A stretch of 64,000 nt of DNA from Lunularia cruciata (GCA_948567375.1 OX419757.1:50589665-50653664); one strand, 5' to 3'. Counted from the first letter of the stretch, positions 23,971 to 36,175 are shown. Made by a program: numbers and translations. The notes: generated by a model from the letters alone, not told the origin.

Positions 23971-26900
23971 AAAATGTGAATGCTTCCTTTAAATAGGCAC
24001 GGACTTTGATAGTTATCTAACAAATATACCATTCTACAACAACTTTACCAACTTGCAGATCTAAAATGATAAATCACCTCTTCATATCCACTTCTTCAAG
24101 TCTCAAATTTGTTACTACTTTGATCCAATGTCAACTTCAACTTTGGCTTCCAAACCGATGTTCCTTCAAGTACTTGTACTTCTTCTGGTCTATCTAATAC
24201 TGCTCCTACATCCATTATTTCTACTATCTTTTCACTCTGAACTACAATTCTAGACATGGGTAATGTATCTACTTCTTTATCCGCTAACCCACTCTTCTCT
24301 AATATCTTAAGTAACTCATTCAAAGACACCTGCATTCCTACTTCTACAGCTTCAGACTTCTTATCCTTCTTCACACTACTCCAGATTTTCTCTAATTCCA
24401 AGTTTACTAAATCTAATTTGAGATAAAAATTGTCTCCTACTTCTACCATCTTCCTATCTACTCTATCTCTTAGAAAAATCAAATTTTTTTGTTTGTATCT
24501 ACATCCTTTGCCTTCCTCCTTTGAGTTTCTTGCACAAGCAACTTCAATTTGTGTAGCCTTGCTTTGTCCAACTTCCTTTCAACTTCTATCCTCAGCATTG
24601 CCCCCATTCTCCCAATGATCTTTCCTACAGATTCCGATACATACCCTAGAGAGCGTTCCACCTTCAACTCTTCTCTATACATCCTCAACTTGTCTTCATA
24701 CTCAGCTGCCATCATCTTCTTCTCTTCTTCATATTGGGCAATCTGACTTTCTACACTTCTTACCAGACCTCATAGTCTTTCTTCCTCTTGGTGTCTAATT
24801 GTCAATTCCCTCTACCATGCTTGGTCCTTCTCTACCATGCTCTTCTTTAGGCTCTCTAACTCCTGCTCTATCACAATTGTCATTGCCTATGCATGTATCA
24901 CTTCAATACAAGCTTCTCCCACTTTACTTTTCATTTCTCAACTATTGCCTTCTGGTTCTTCAACTCTTTGGCTTGACAGTCCAGATGTCTTCCATGCCTC
25001 TCCACACTTTTTTGCAAGTTTCCCATAGTCTTCTTCTTTAAAACTGCAACCACCTAAATTTCTTTAGCTTCTTCTTCCCCTTAGGTTAACCTTGCCTTCA
25101 GTTCACACATTTCTTTGAGCAAATACTTCATCACCTCCGGCTTGTTCTTCACCTCTAGATGATCTTCTTCTTCTTCTTCTTCTTCTACAACAACAACAAT
25201 TGACACACAATCTTTGACAGGTACTCCACTCCATCAAAGTATTCTTCTCCTTCTTGGTCTTTGTACTTGACCTCCATTGGTGCTTCTTTAACAAGGGCCT
25301 TACTTCAAAGTTATGAACTTTGCACCTTCAATGTCATCTCTTCCGAGCTCACCTCTTCTTCCTTCACGTTACTCATACCTATAGGTGAAACATGCAGTAA
25401 TCTCTTCAGCCTCACTCCCTTTTGGACTACCTTCTTTGGCTCTTTGTCCATCTCCTCCATAGGTAACTCTAGACAAGAAACATCTCTTCCTTCCATACAA
25501 TTGATCATCACATGGAACTCCTCATCATCTTCTCCAATCCCTACATTGCTTGACTGCTAGACTTCATCCTCACCTTCACTCATTGCCAGACTCCTCACTC
25601 TACAATGTCAATTCATCTTCATTTGAGTCTTCTCTCTTCAACTTTGTCTCTCCTTCAATCTCTTTTCTTGAAGACTGGTTGATCATTGCCTCCTTACCTC
25701 ATGGGTTTGGTCCTTGTGTCTTTTGTGGTAGAAGGGGTATACTACTCCTTTGGGTTTTAGCCCGTTTCTTTGTCTTTGGACTTATTGTTTCCATAATCTT
25801 CCTCTATCCCATCCTAGCAAAATGTTCATCATTGGACCAAAGTTGCAAGATATATTGTTGCTCCTTGTCATCCGCCTCATGACACAAATTGGGATGGAAA
25901 TTTGAGACCCTTCAATGCTTCTCCTCTCTTGTTAGCAGATTTAGCCCAAGGTAGAAATGTGTTGCAAAGAGTACAAAGTAGTGAGGCAACAAATTCATCA
26001 TCCAATTAACAATCATCTGCCTTGTCTTCTAACGGAAGCACTTTGCTCAATTCACCTACTCTTGTTTTGGTGGAAGAAGACTGCCTGCTGCATGTTCATA
26101 TATGTCATTTGCTCTGGCTTGAACATTGCCATCAACATGCCCGGAATGCTTTGCTTAATCAGGTCCCAATAGGAATCCACCTTGTAGCCATTGTTGGTTG
26201 CTGAGCAAAGAATGAGTTCCTAATCTCTATAGTCTCTTCCAAAGCTTCACACTTCTAGTAGAAGGTGATTCCGGCTGCATCTCTTGCTTCCTTCCCCAAG
26301 ACTAACTTCCAATCCGACTTGACCCATTAAGCTAGATTCCCTCTCTCCCCCGTGACTTCAGGGCTTTCCTCACAATTACTAGCAATTCTCTCTTCCATGA
26401 AACTTGGAAAACTCACATTCTAGTTCTAGGCCAAGAACGTAATACAAAGTCTACTCAAGACTTCAATTTGAGCTACTCATGTAGTTGCCAAATTGTGAGA
26501 CTCCTCATTGCGAATGAGTTCTTTTTGCTCTTTCTTGCCATTATCAGCTCATGAGTTCTTTGGAGTTGGAAGACTGTCCCCTCTCCTAGACACGACACTC
26601 TAATCCTTCTAGATTTTGGAAAATTTCACTCTCAATTGGCTTCATGACTCACATTCCTATAAGACAACTACTCAAAGGAATAGGATATCTTCTTGACATT
26701 TCCAATACCTCTTGGCATAGTCTTAATTTTATAGTGCTTTGAGATGCAATCATTCTTCAATTGATTTTGAAATTGACTCTAACTTATTTTGTTTGTTTGT
26801 TTCTTGTCACTCTCAAAGCATTCTTCTCCTGCCTCAGCCATTTCTTTAATTGCACTTTCTTGGCTGGTCTGCCCCAAAGGAAAGTTGTTACAACTTCTTT

Positions 26901-27119
26901 GTATTGGGCTGAATTTCCCACTCCAAAGACACTCTTCTTTGGGTTGGTTCCTTTGTATGCTCCCTCAGAGTGCTTCCTCTTCTGACCCAAAGTTGACTTC
27001 TTTGGGTTTACTTTGTAGACACATGAGTCCATTCTTTTCTTCTTCCTTTGGCTACAATTTGGCTTCCACAATGCACTTCTTCTTAAAATCTCATCAAAAT
27101 GAAAAATGTGAGTACCACA
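23971..27119 (-). repeat. Giant LTR fragment F with decayed LTR ORF
   Basis: The outer end complements TGTGGTACTC at 27119-27110, matching the start of the LTRs of C and E. The body encodes broken pieces of the LTR ORF on the minus strand: an N-terminal part starting MSRRY near 26690, MMAAEYEDKLRMYREELKVE (24715) and the C-terminal EKSGLADKEVDTLPMSRIVV region (about 24300). A TTTAAATA box lies near 23985 (complement). The LTR stops short of its 3' end and runs into gag. It belongs to the same subfamily as the outer half of C's 5' LTR. Confidence 0.75.
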
Positions 27120-28095
27120 CCAAGTCATGGGATTTCTGTGTGCAAAGCCAAGTGAGGAGAGAAGCACAATGCCGCTCAAGGGGGGAAGACAAGTTTTGGC
27201 AATCTCTATCCAAAATCCTGCAATTAGATGTGTTGATATGGTAGCTAAATTTAGAGTCTTGAGCCAACTTTGAATCTTTTTCTTGGCATGGACTACTTAT
27301 GTAACAAAGCAACAAGTAGGATTCTTCCACCTCATGTTTGCAAGCAAGAGTGTAAATTGGGTAAGTTGTTTCTATGTTAGGATGAGGTGGATGATAGGGA
27401 AATGGAAAATGGACATGCCACTCCATTATTTCATACCTTTCATAGCCCATTACTATTTAGGATTAAATTTACTCAACCCCAAGGAGAGAAGGCAGATGGT
27501 ATTGAACTTCCTCCAAACTTATGTAGGGATGCGGATGCAAAGGAAAGATGATATATGGCAATGGTCAGAGAGAGTGACCAGCATTACCCAAGAACCATAA
27601 GAGAGAATACCTTATCAATTTCAGTACCTCAACCTAAGAAGAGAAGCCGACTAGCAGACATGGTTTCTCCAATGAAGAGATGAAAAACTTGGCTTTTTGA
27701 ACCCAACTTAGGCTATAGCAATGGTCAATTGATTGTGAAGGGTAGAGGAAGAAAAAGAAGTAGAGTCCACTAATGAGGACTCTAATGAGGAGCTAACTCT
27801 TGAGAGTAAGGAGTCAAGTAGCAAGAGCAAGGCAGAGCCCAAGGTCTAGTAGCCAATAGAGGAAGTGGCATGTGAGCCAACATGTCTTCCACTCAAGATG
27901 AACCTCTGATGGCTATTATGGTAGCGCACCATGGACTAAGAAGGCAAGGAACCCCAATTCCATCATACTCCTCCAAGGCTAACACTCCAAGTCTCAAGAC
28001 ATTGCTTACTAAAGAACTCAATGAGAGAATGATAGTTGCAAATGAAAGGATGATGAGTACCTCCTCACTCCTACTTTATATACTTGTGAAATAGT
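27120..28095 (+). repeat. Fragment of a giant LTR (plus strand) with LTR-ORF remains
   Basis: Plus-strand translation gives FLAW, then directly TTYVTKQQVGFFHLMFASKSVNW and MPLHYFIPFIAHYYLGLNLLN, the same domain as in the LTR ORFs of C and E, with an internal deletion between the two parts. An acidic Ser/Glu-rich tail (VESTNEDSNEELTLESKE) follows near 27760-27830. Both LTR termini are missing. Its left end abuts fragment F in a head-to-head arrangement. Confidence 0.65.
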
Positions 28096-28099
28096 TATG

Positions 28100-28737
28100 C
28101 TCTAAAGTTACTAATTACTAGAGTAACTCAAGTTACTAGGCTAGAAGTCAAATAAAATCAAAAAGCTAAAGGAATATCCATACTAATGGGAATATTTTCC
28201 TAAGCATATAGTCTTATCTTGACCCAACCACTTTGTCAAGGATTCCTTAGACTATAGAAGAATGAGCTTTCCTTAGACTATAGAAAAATCTGAGACAAAA
28301 AGGCTTGGGATCCCAAGAATTCTCAACTCTTTCCTCAAAGCCAAACACCTAGGAATTATACCAAGTCAATACACTAAAATCCAAAATAATGGTGCGTTTC
28401 TTTTCCATTTCCTCTAAAGTAAAGTCCCCTCTATCTTAGCTATGACTAACTTTAGCTAATCATAACTAATGTAGAACCATCTTTTATCTCTATATAAATT
28501 ATATCTTTCAATTACTTACAATACCAAACTACATATAACAATAATAAATACATGCACATATGGGTGTTACATTTACCCCCGGACTAAGATTTCACTTTGT
28601 CCTCAAAGTGAAGGTCTCTCTACCTTCTATAATACATCCTCAACTTATCATGGTTAATCCTAATCAAAGTGTCTTCCTCCCAACTCCTTGAGATCATAAG
28701 TGTAATTGCCCGCCATCTTCTCCACTATGAAAGGTGT
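28100..28737 (-). mobile_element. Gypsy integrase C-terminus and partial LTR, fragment
   Basis: The minus strand at 28737-28575 reads FIVEKMAGNYTYDLKELGG ... HFEDKVKS and a G-rich tract. That is the usual end of a plant gypsy integrase and a polypurine tract. It is followed by TGTAACACCC at 28571, which looks like the start of a 3' LTR with a TTTATATAGAG-like box downstream. How far the LTR extends toward 28100 is unclear. It is not the A/B or C family. Confidence 0.4.
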
Positions 28738-30031
28738 GGTACCCATATTTTTTGTTTTTCATGAATTTTAAAGAAGAAGTGCATTGGTAAAGTCGAAGGA
28801 AGGCTAAACATGGAAGAAACATGAAGAGTTGGGTGTTTGGCATAGAACCAAAGTTGACATTGGGTCAGAGTCAAAATGACTCAGGTCAGATAGACAAAAG
28901 TATGAAGCTAAAGACAAGGACTTTGTATTGGGATGTGCAACCCAATTTGAAGAATAACAAGGTTTCCTTGGGTTCAACCAATCAAGAAAGTACGTGGGAA
29001 GAAAGTGCTTACCTTGAGATCAAGATGACCTTGAGAGTGACAAGAAACCAACCTATGGAATTGGAAGGTAAATAGGGAATCAACTCAAGAATTACCAATC
29101 AGCAAAGGACTAAAAAATGAAGATTTTGACAAGGAAGTGCTGTAATATCTATATGATATCTTGTTTCTATTCAAAGTTGTCCCAAAGGAATGTAAACTAC
29201 GAGCACACAAGAGGAGTGAGTTAGAGTCTTGGGTTTGATCTTTCATAAACAAAGAGTAAGGAAGCACACAATATCTCCAAAGGGAAATAAGTAGAGTGTA
29301 GTGAGGGGTCTAGCAATCCATCAATTAGATGTAGTGGCAAGGATTGAAGTCTTGACCAGACTTTGCATCCCATTTTTGGCATGGAATTGGAATTTGAGCT
29401 TTCCAAGGTTCAAATAAAAAAATCATTGCCAACAATTGTAGAGATGGGTCTAAGCATGATGGGAAGAGAGGAAATCTGGCTTGATGGATTGAGTTCGATT
29501 GGGGATTAGTCATGGGGAGAGAAGCAGGAGAAGTAGGAGGCATCACCTTCTATTGGAAGTGTGAGTCTTTGGAAGAAATTGCCTAGGTGAGGAATTCTTT
29601 CAATAGACCTTGCTTCAAGAACGGGTACAAGGTGGATAGTTTTAAGGAACCAATACAAAGGGGGATCATCAGCGCAATGTTGGCTATGTTTAAGCCATAG
29701 CAAGCCACCTATGTAACAATGCAGCGAGCAATATTCTTCTACAAGATGTTTGTAGGAGAGACGGTAGACTAGGCAAGTCTTTGCACCAACAAGTCAGGCA
29801 GATGATTACCAATTGGAGAATGGATATACCGCCCCCCTATTTCATACCCTTTGTAGCCCACTTCTACTTCAGATTGAACCTACTTAGCTTGGAGGAGAGA
29901 GAACGGATGGTGTTCCACTTTCACCCTAACTTACAAAGAGAAGTGGAGGGGAATGGAAAAAATTGAGTGGGTGCGTGAAGGTAATGACTACTACTTGAAG
30001 AGTGGTAAGGAGAGGATAATTGCAGTCAAGA
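28738..30031 (+). repeat. Giant LTR fragment H, truncated at its 3' end
   Basis: Starts with TGTGGTACCC at about 28741 like the other giant LTRs and encodes the LTR-ORF N-terminal domain in broken frames on the plus strand (for example MSMMGREEIWLDGL near 29460 and MDIPPPYFIPFVAHFYFRLNLL at 29820-29880). It ends abruptly where the 3' LTR of element C begins at 30032, so the R-U5 portion is absent. Confidence 0.7.
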
Positions 30032-30820
30032 TGTGACAACTTGGCAAAAATCATTTTTGCAGTAATCAGGTAAGTAAAGTTTGTTCCGTAGAGATACTGT
30101 TCAGAATTAGTCAAATATGAAGTCAAATGTCACAAATGTGGTTCTTCTTAATTTCTTCTTTAATCTCTCGGGTAGAAACCACACCCAAAAGAGAGTAACA
30201 AGCACTGAGTTGTAGTCTCATCACAATAATTTGTCACACTTAATCACAACTCCATCAAATCTTTCCAAACAATCTTGATTGTGATGATTCAATCTTTCTT
30301 GAAAGTGGCAATTCACTACAAAATGGCTTTGCCTTAGAATTGTGTTCCACCCCTCCACTAAAGGCACAACTTCCTTGATCAAAATTGCTTCACATCAACA
30401 CTACGCTGCACTCATTAATACAAAATACTACCAACACTACAATTTCCTCTTAGATCTGTTAAGACATTGCTTTGATTGCATTTCACTCAAGATCAAACAC
30501 ACAAAATGAAGATCAAGGCCACAGAATCCAACATCCAACACACGTTGATTTGCACTTCAAAATTCTCCAAACACTCACAATTACAAATACAACACTTATA
30601 CTCAAAATCAAGCTCAAGCTCAATCAATGAGCACTACTTCAAAACACTTCACTTTATCTATTCTCAAGAAAATGAATACTGAACAACAACATACTGCAAA
30701 TGCCACCTTTAAATAGTGAAGCTCTTCAACTGTTATCTGACAACTATACCGTTTCCTAACAACTCTTCTTACCTGTAGATCCAAACTAACAATGCACCTC
30801 TTCAAATCTCAAAACTATTC

Positions 30821-33800
30821 CTACTCCGATCCAATGTCTACTTCCTCCTTGGCTTCCTTTCCCAAAGTAACCTCACCTACTACTCTATCCTTGGGTTTAC
30901 CAACCACTAACTCTTCTACTAATTCTACTACTTCTTCTTCCTCATCTACACTTCCCTTCATGTGTAATTGTAATACCAAGAGCTAGCCATATGATCTAGA
31001 TGTGAAATTTGGTTTGGTAACATCTAGAATGATTTCATACATGATAGTCAAAATAGATTAGATAGTAGTAGCATTAAAATAGTACTTCTACTAATAGGGC
31101 AAAAACTAAAATAGACTTGAAAACCTTAGAACCAATAGCTAGACATATGATTTAGAGGTGAGAGAATTGGTTTGGTAACATCTGGAAAGATGTTACACAT
31201 GATGGACTAAACAGATCAGAAAGAGGTATCACCAAAAGTGGACTTCTACTAATAGAGTAGGAACCAAAATATGCCTAGAATCTTTGAAGGCAATTTTGGA
31301 GGCCTAAACGGATGAATTAGGCCTTGAAAATGTGCGGATTCCTCCTCATAGAAGGGTAGGTTGGCCTTCCTTCCCTCGACTTTTTCTCATCAAGAGCTTT
31401 CCAATCGTACCTCACCCATGTGATTTTGAGATTCATACAAGAAGATTCCCTAAAAGATTCTCTCTAGTCAAAGCTTGTTTGACCAACTAGATAGAACCTA
31501 GACCAACATGTCACCCATCCAAGTAAGTAATCCAAGGGTGGAGCTTGCTGACATGTCACCTATTTGTGTGCCTAATCCTATGGTGGAGCTTCCTTGGAGG
31601 AGATCCTCTTTGTCTATATAATAAAGTGAAGGTGCTCCTTTGGAGCATTGGATGATTGAGTGTGAAATCTATATTTTCTCTCTTCTTTTGTCCTCCAAGT
31701 ATTACAGTAACCTTTCTAATTCTTTATCTCCCAACCCACTCTTCTCTAATATCTCCAATGGTAACTCTGAAGATATATGTACTCCTATCTCATCTACTTT
31801 GGGCTTCAATCTTACATCCCTTTTGAGTTTATCTATCTCTAACTTAACTAAATCTAATCTAATTGTGATATTGTCTTCCACTTCCAATATCTTCCTATCT
31901 ACACAAGTTCTGAGACTAATCAGCAAAGCATTCAAATCTTTATCCTTTGCATTTCTTCTCCTCGTCTCCTGCACCAACAACCTAACTCGTGCAATCTCGT
32001 TTCTTCAATCCTCACACTGGCTTCTATACTCAGCATTGCATTCCTCTTTACTATGATCTCCTTCAGTGGCTTTAGCCTCATCCTTCTCTCATGTTCTTGA
32101 TCTGCCTGCCAATCTTCCCTGTACATTGCCAGTTCTACCTCAAATTCGGCTTTCACAATCTCCTTCTCCTTCTCCTTCTGAACAATCCTCTCTTCCAGAT
32201 TACAAAGTAAATCCCTTAATCTTTCTTCCTCTCTACATCTCACTGTCAACTCTCTTTGCTAGAGCTGCTTCTTCTCTTCTACACGCTCAATCACTATGTC
32301 AAGCTTTTGCTCCTTCTCTTCTACTCTTGCCATAGCATGAATGATTTCTAATTGTGAATCAGCAAATTGTTGTTTCAAGATTTCATACTGAGCTATATGT
32401 CTTTCTCTTGCTATGACATTCTGCTCTATTACTCTCTCTTTACTTCCCACTTCCTTCTTTAAATTTGCAATTACTTGGTTCTTTATTACTGCATCTACTC
32501 GTAGTACTTCCTTCTGCTCCTCTCCTTGGGTTATGATCTTTTCAACTCCGAGTTCTCTTCTTCTAACTTTGCCAACACCTGCAACACAGTCTTTACCTTC
32601 CAACACTTTGACTAGATTTCTCTCTTCTTCTTCTCCAACTTCATTAACAAGAGGTATACAATCTCCCGAGTACTCCACTTCTTCACTCAGATTCACTTTG
32701 ACTTGCGGGCTTTTCTCCTTCTTCGCTTCTTCTTCACTTAACACTCTTCTTCTCAACTGTAGTTGCCTTATTGGAATGGATTCCTTGCTCCCCAAACTTC
32801 CACTCTCCATTTCTCTTCTTCTACTCAGCCCCGCCTCACATGTCACCTTTCTTTTGGAGCAAACACCTCTCTGAATGATCAACCTCTTCTCTTCCTTCTC
32901 TGGAACTTCATCTTCTTGTCTTGGGTTATCTTCTTTTGCTATCTCCAACTTTCTCTCTTCTTCCTTTGGTACCAGCTGGATCTCCACTCCATCTTCACTC
33001 TTGCTACTTGCTTCACCATTCAGCAACGTGAGTTCTAGTTTTCCTCTCTCTCCGAGTCTTTTGACTTGTACTTGGCTTCCCCTTCTGATTCTTCTCCCAA
33101 TGACGTAATTACTACCATGTCCTTCCTTGGGTTTACTTTCTTGGTCTTTCAAGGTCTTGATGCCGCTACTTCTTCTTCTTCTGGTTGACTCCTCTTCTTT
33201 GACTTTGGAGCATTCACCTTCAACCACATGCTCTGATCCGTTTGTGCATAGTAGTCATCACTACTTCTGATCTGCAAAAAGTATTGTTGCTCCTCTGCAT
33301 CAACATCTCTTCTTCAGTCGGGATGGAAGTGCGACACCATCTTGTGTCTTTCTGCGGCATTCAAAAAATTTAATCCCAAGTAGAAATGGACTGCAAACGG
33401 CACAATGTAGTGTAGAGGTGACTTGTCCCGCAAATTCCATAGCATTTTTCTTGTGCGTTGATAGAAGCACTTTGTCCAATTAATTGGTTCCCCTGCAAAC
33501 ATCTTATGGAAGAACACCGCTTGATGTTTCATCACATAAGTGGTTTGCTCTGGCTTGAAGATAGCCATCATTGCTCTTATGATGCCTCTCTTCGGGTCCT
33601 TGTAGCTCTCAACTTTATAACCATTCTTTGTGCGTTCTGAAGAAAAGGCATCTCACTTCTTGGGTTTCTTCAACTACTTCTCCTTTCCCCAAGAATGTGG
33701 CTCCTTGCTCCTTACCTGCCTCATTTCCAAGTACTAACCTCCAATCCGACTCTATCCATCGAGCCGGATTTCCTCTCTTACCCTCTGCCTCAAGTCCATT

Positions 33801-34136
33801 GAGACATTTATTCTTGATGATCTTGGTCATGAAACCTGGAAAACTAAGGTTCTAGTTCCATGCCAAAAATGTGATCCAAAGCATGCTCAAGACTTTGATT
33901 CTTGTGATCACATCTAATCTCCAAATTGCATGATTTCTCACTAGAAATTCCAATTTCTTCTTTCCACCTCCCATCTTACTCTCCTCCACTCTCGGTTGGT
34001 GACTAATCTTCCAACCGACTCCTGGACTAACTCTCTTGACTTCCTCTCAATGTACAAGCGCGTCTCTTAGTACACTCCCTTTTTCTTGATCTCTCTCAGG
34101 ACGACTCCTTAATGGCAAGGGGAAATTACTTGTCAT
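30821..34136 (-). pseudogene. LTR-encoded ORF in the 3' LTR of C: N-terminal domain plus long coiled coil
   Basis: Begins at the ATG complementary to 34134-34136 (MTSNFPLPLRS, the same start as in solo LTR E). It ends at the TAG complementary to 30821-30823 (VDIGSE), about 857 codons once the solo LTR at 30969-31706 is removed. Order: N-terminal domain with NHAIWRLDVITRIKVLSMLW and MTKIIKNKCLNGLEAEGKRG; KGEVVEETQE; QAVFFHKMFAGEPINWTKC and LHYIVPFAVHFYLGLNFLN. Then follow a highly charged middle part and a long heptad-rich C-terminal region (ERHIAQYEILKQQ, REDWQADQEHERRMRLKPLK, LLISLRTCVDRKI). Several frameshifts break this copy. No known catalytic motif; I do not recognise the family beyond resemblance to unnamed plant transposon proteins. 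Confidence 0.75.
30969..31706 (+). repeat. 738-bp solo LTR of another family inside the LTR ORF
   Basis: Begins TGTAATACC and ends GTATTACA, an 8-bp inverted terminal match with TG...CA ends. Flanking 5-mers are GTAAT (30964-30968) and GTAAC (31707-31711), a TSD with one mismatch. The uninterrupted site exists in the 5' LTR of C near 49327, where the reading frame passes straight through. TATATAATAAAG at about 31614 lies some 90 bases before the 3' end, as a promoter would. Two imperfect copies of a roughly 150-bp unit occupy about 30975-31270. Confidence 0.85.
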
Positions 34137-34544
34137 CTCTCTCTATCCCAAATTTTATAGTGGTGCGCCTCCTTTATCTTTCTTCACTTTGAGTTTCTAC
34201 CAAGAAATCACACCTCTTGCATGCTCCTATCATTGTCAATTTTCACCCGCTCATAGGCCAACAGTTTTTATGTGTGGTACCTTCTTGAATGTCCAACCCC
34301 AAAGGAAAGTTGTTACACTATCCTCACCTCAGGTGGAGCACTCTCCAAGACAAAGTCTCCTTACTTTGAGTTGAATGATGACAAGACAAATCCGAGTACT
34401 TTGTCTTTTGACACAAAGTCACTTTACCTTGAGTACAACCCAAAGACACCATTCTTTACCTTCTGATGCCATATAGGCGCAATACAACTTCATCTGTACA
34501 CTTCTTCTTCAAAAATAAGAAAAAACTAAAATGTGGGTACCACA

Positions 34545-34555
34545 TACCTCCTCCC
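34545..34555 (-). other. Polypurine tract of element C
   Basis: The complement reads GAGGGAGGAGG followed by TA and then the 3' LTR start TGTGG. Position and composition fit the plus-strand primer for reverse transcription. Confidence 0.75.
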
Positions 34556-34651
34556 TCAAATGTGAGCGTCCCTGCAAACATTGTAACAATATGGAGTTTA
34601 GTGACGAAGTTAGTCGGGCTTACGAAGTAGAGAATAAGACAAAATAGCCTA

Positions 34652-34875
34652 GAATATTCTAGAAGCATCTAAGAAGCTTCTTAGGAAGCTTCCTAACTAG
34701 TTAACTTGCGCCCTAAGCAGGTAGCTTCTAGAAGGAAGCTTCTAGAAGCTTCTAACTAGCTTAGCTTGCACGCCAAGTAGGCGGCTTCTAGAAGGAAGCT
34801 TCTTGAGAAGCTTCCTAGTTAACTTGGCTTGCACTCCAAGAAAGCGGCTCAAGGAAACTTCTTGAGAAGCTTCAA
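34652..34875 (+). promoter_or_regulatory. Array of heat-shock-element-like GAA/TTC pentamers in the LTR
   Basis: Alternating inverted GAA and TTC blocks at 2-base spacing, the geometry bound by heat shock factors. GAATATTCTAGAAG lies at 34652-34665. TTCTAGAAG is at 34726, GAAGCTTCTAGAAGCTTC (four blocks) at 34735-34752, and paired GAAGCTTC at 34795-34814. A last block is near 34865. They end about 20 bases before the TATA box. The same array is in the 3' LTR (39873-40096), in copy A and, decayed, in the solo LTR at 22665. Heat response is inference. Confidence 0.65.
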
Positions 34876-34891
34876 GGGTCTTGTATGCTAC

Positions 34892-34900
34892 CTATAAATA
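34892..34900 (+). promoter_or_regulatory. TATA box of the B LTR
   Basis: CTATAAATA, about 110 bases before the LTR end and directly downstream of the pentamer array. The equivalent lies at 40113-40121 in the 3' LTR, 4850-4858 (complement) in A and 22782-22790 (complement) in the solo LTR. Confidence 0.8.
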
Positions 34901-35005
34901 CCAAGGCCGAAGCTCATGCTAGGTATTCGGAGTTTTCCCTCATTCAAGTGTCCCAATGTGAGCTTCCATTCTCCTATTTCTCTCCTCGGTTTTGGTCTTT
35001 TACAT

Positions 35006-35017
35006 TGGTATCAGAGC
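35006..35017 (+). other. Primer-binding site of copy B (tRNA-iMet)
   Basis: TGGTATCAGAGC begins one base after the 5' LTR, the standard plant initiator tRNA-Met primer site. Confidence 0.93.
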
Positions 35018-35275
35018 AGGAATGGGATGGATGGAATTTATGGACCACCAAATCCACTTCCGCCAAACCATTGGGACTTTCGTGTCCAGATATTACCAAA
35101 GCATCGTTTCACACAATTCATCACCTCACGCTTTGGGCAGGATTTTCTACATATGATCACCGTGTCAGAGGAACCCTTGATACTTCCAGTTGTAACTTAT
35201 GGAGAACGGTGGACGTGTTGTATCTACGTGTTAATCAACTAGATAAATTGCAGGTAGTGGAATAGAGTAGTAGCG

Positions 35276-36175
35276 ATGGCGGCAATACCGGATGTTATCC
35301 TTGCCATGCAACAACAAATCGAGCATCTTACTCGATTGTTGGATGAACGAGACCAGCAACGACGAGAACAGATAGACAGAGCACCAGTTCGAGATGGAGA
35401 AGATCACATTCGATTTCCGAAACCCAAGGTGTTTGAAGGCAAGAATCTTCCAGGCACAGTGGAGAATTTTGTGTTTGATTGTGAACGTTACTTTGAAACC
35501 ACCAATCTTCAAGACGAGCGGAAACAAATTCTCTTGGCTTCTAGCCAATTGGATGGAGTGGCAAAACTTTGGTGGCAATTCCGAGTAGAAAGAGCTGAAC
35601 GACAAATTGTTACACCAATTTTTACATGGGCAGAATTCAAGGATGCAATACTTGGTCAATTTCAAACTATAAATGCCACCCGAGCTGCACGAGATAAATT
35701 GGCGGAGTTGAGGCAGATTGGCTCAGTGAGAAGCTACATCACACAATTTCAAAATATCATCATGCAAATTCCAGATATCCAAGAAGGTGAAGTTCTGGAT
35801 CGATTTGTGCGAGGATTGAAGTCACGAACCAGATTGGAGGTGACCATGCGAGAGCCACAGAATGTAGAACAAGCCATGCAATTGGCTGAGCGTTTTGATT
35901 CCTTAGTTGCGACAACTTGGTCTTGACCTCGACCTACACAAAACCCACCAGTACCACGAGTGGAAGAACCGGTACCAATGGAGATTGATGTTATCCAACG
36001 AAGACCACTTGGCACAGCAGATAGAGAAAGATTACGACAAAATGGAGGTTGTTTTTATTGTCGCCAGTTGGGGCATCGCATTGCTGAATGTCCACTCAAG
36101 AATGGACGACCTCGACAAGTTGCCCAAGTGGAGGTTGTGGAGCGGAATGATCAGGGAAACAAGGAATCCCAGTAG
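35276..36175 (+). pseudogene. gag: gag of copy B, one premature stop
   Basis: ATG at 35276 (MAAIPDVILAMQQQIEHLTR); TAG at 36173-36175 gives 299 codons, and the same stop is used in copy A. Retrotransposon Gag core with LDGVAKLWWQFRVERAE and LAELRQIGSVRSYITQFQN. A CCHC zinc knuckle CFYCRQLGHRIAEC lies near 36048-36090. A TGA at 35924-35926 interrupts it where copy A has CGA (SRPRPPQ), a C-to-T change at a CpG. The pol frame overlaps the end of gag in the -1 frame, as in many gypsy elements that use a frameshift. Confidence 0.92.

Larger units (their letters stand above)
30032..34544 (-). repeat. 3' LTR of element C (giant LTR)
   Basis: Minus strand, from TGTGGTACCC at 34544 to TTGTCACA at 30032: 4513 bp, or about 3770 bp without the 738-bp solo LTR and its duplicated target. 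It is preceded by a purine tract (GAGGGAGGAGG), as expected for a 3' LTR. It carries the LTR ORF in sense, then a TTTAAATA box (complement of 30708-30715) about 680 bases from the end, which marks the likely U3/R border. Confidence 0.85.
34582..35004 (+). repeat. 5' LTR of copy B
   Basis: 423 bp, TGTAAC to TTTTACA. It differs from the 3' LTR at six sites, five of them transitions; at three the 3' LTR has CA or TG where the 5' LTR has CG, as expected from deamination of methylated cytosine. Contains the pentamer array and TATA box listed separately. Confidence 0.97.

Noticed and set aside
25103..25294. Minus-strand ORF with a poly-Arg run
   Set aside because: Produced by a CTT microsatellite in a broken LTR ORF; not a separate gene.
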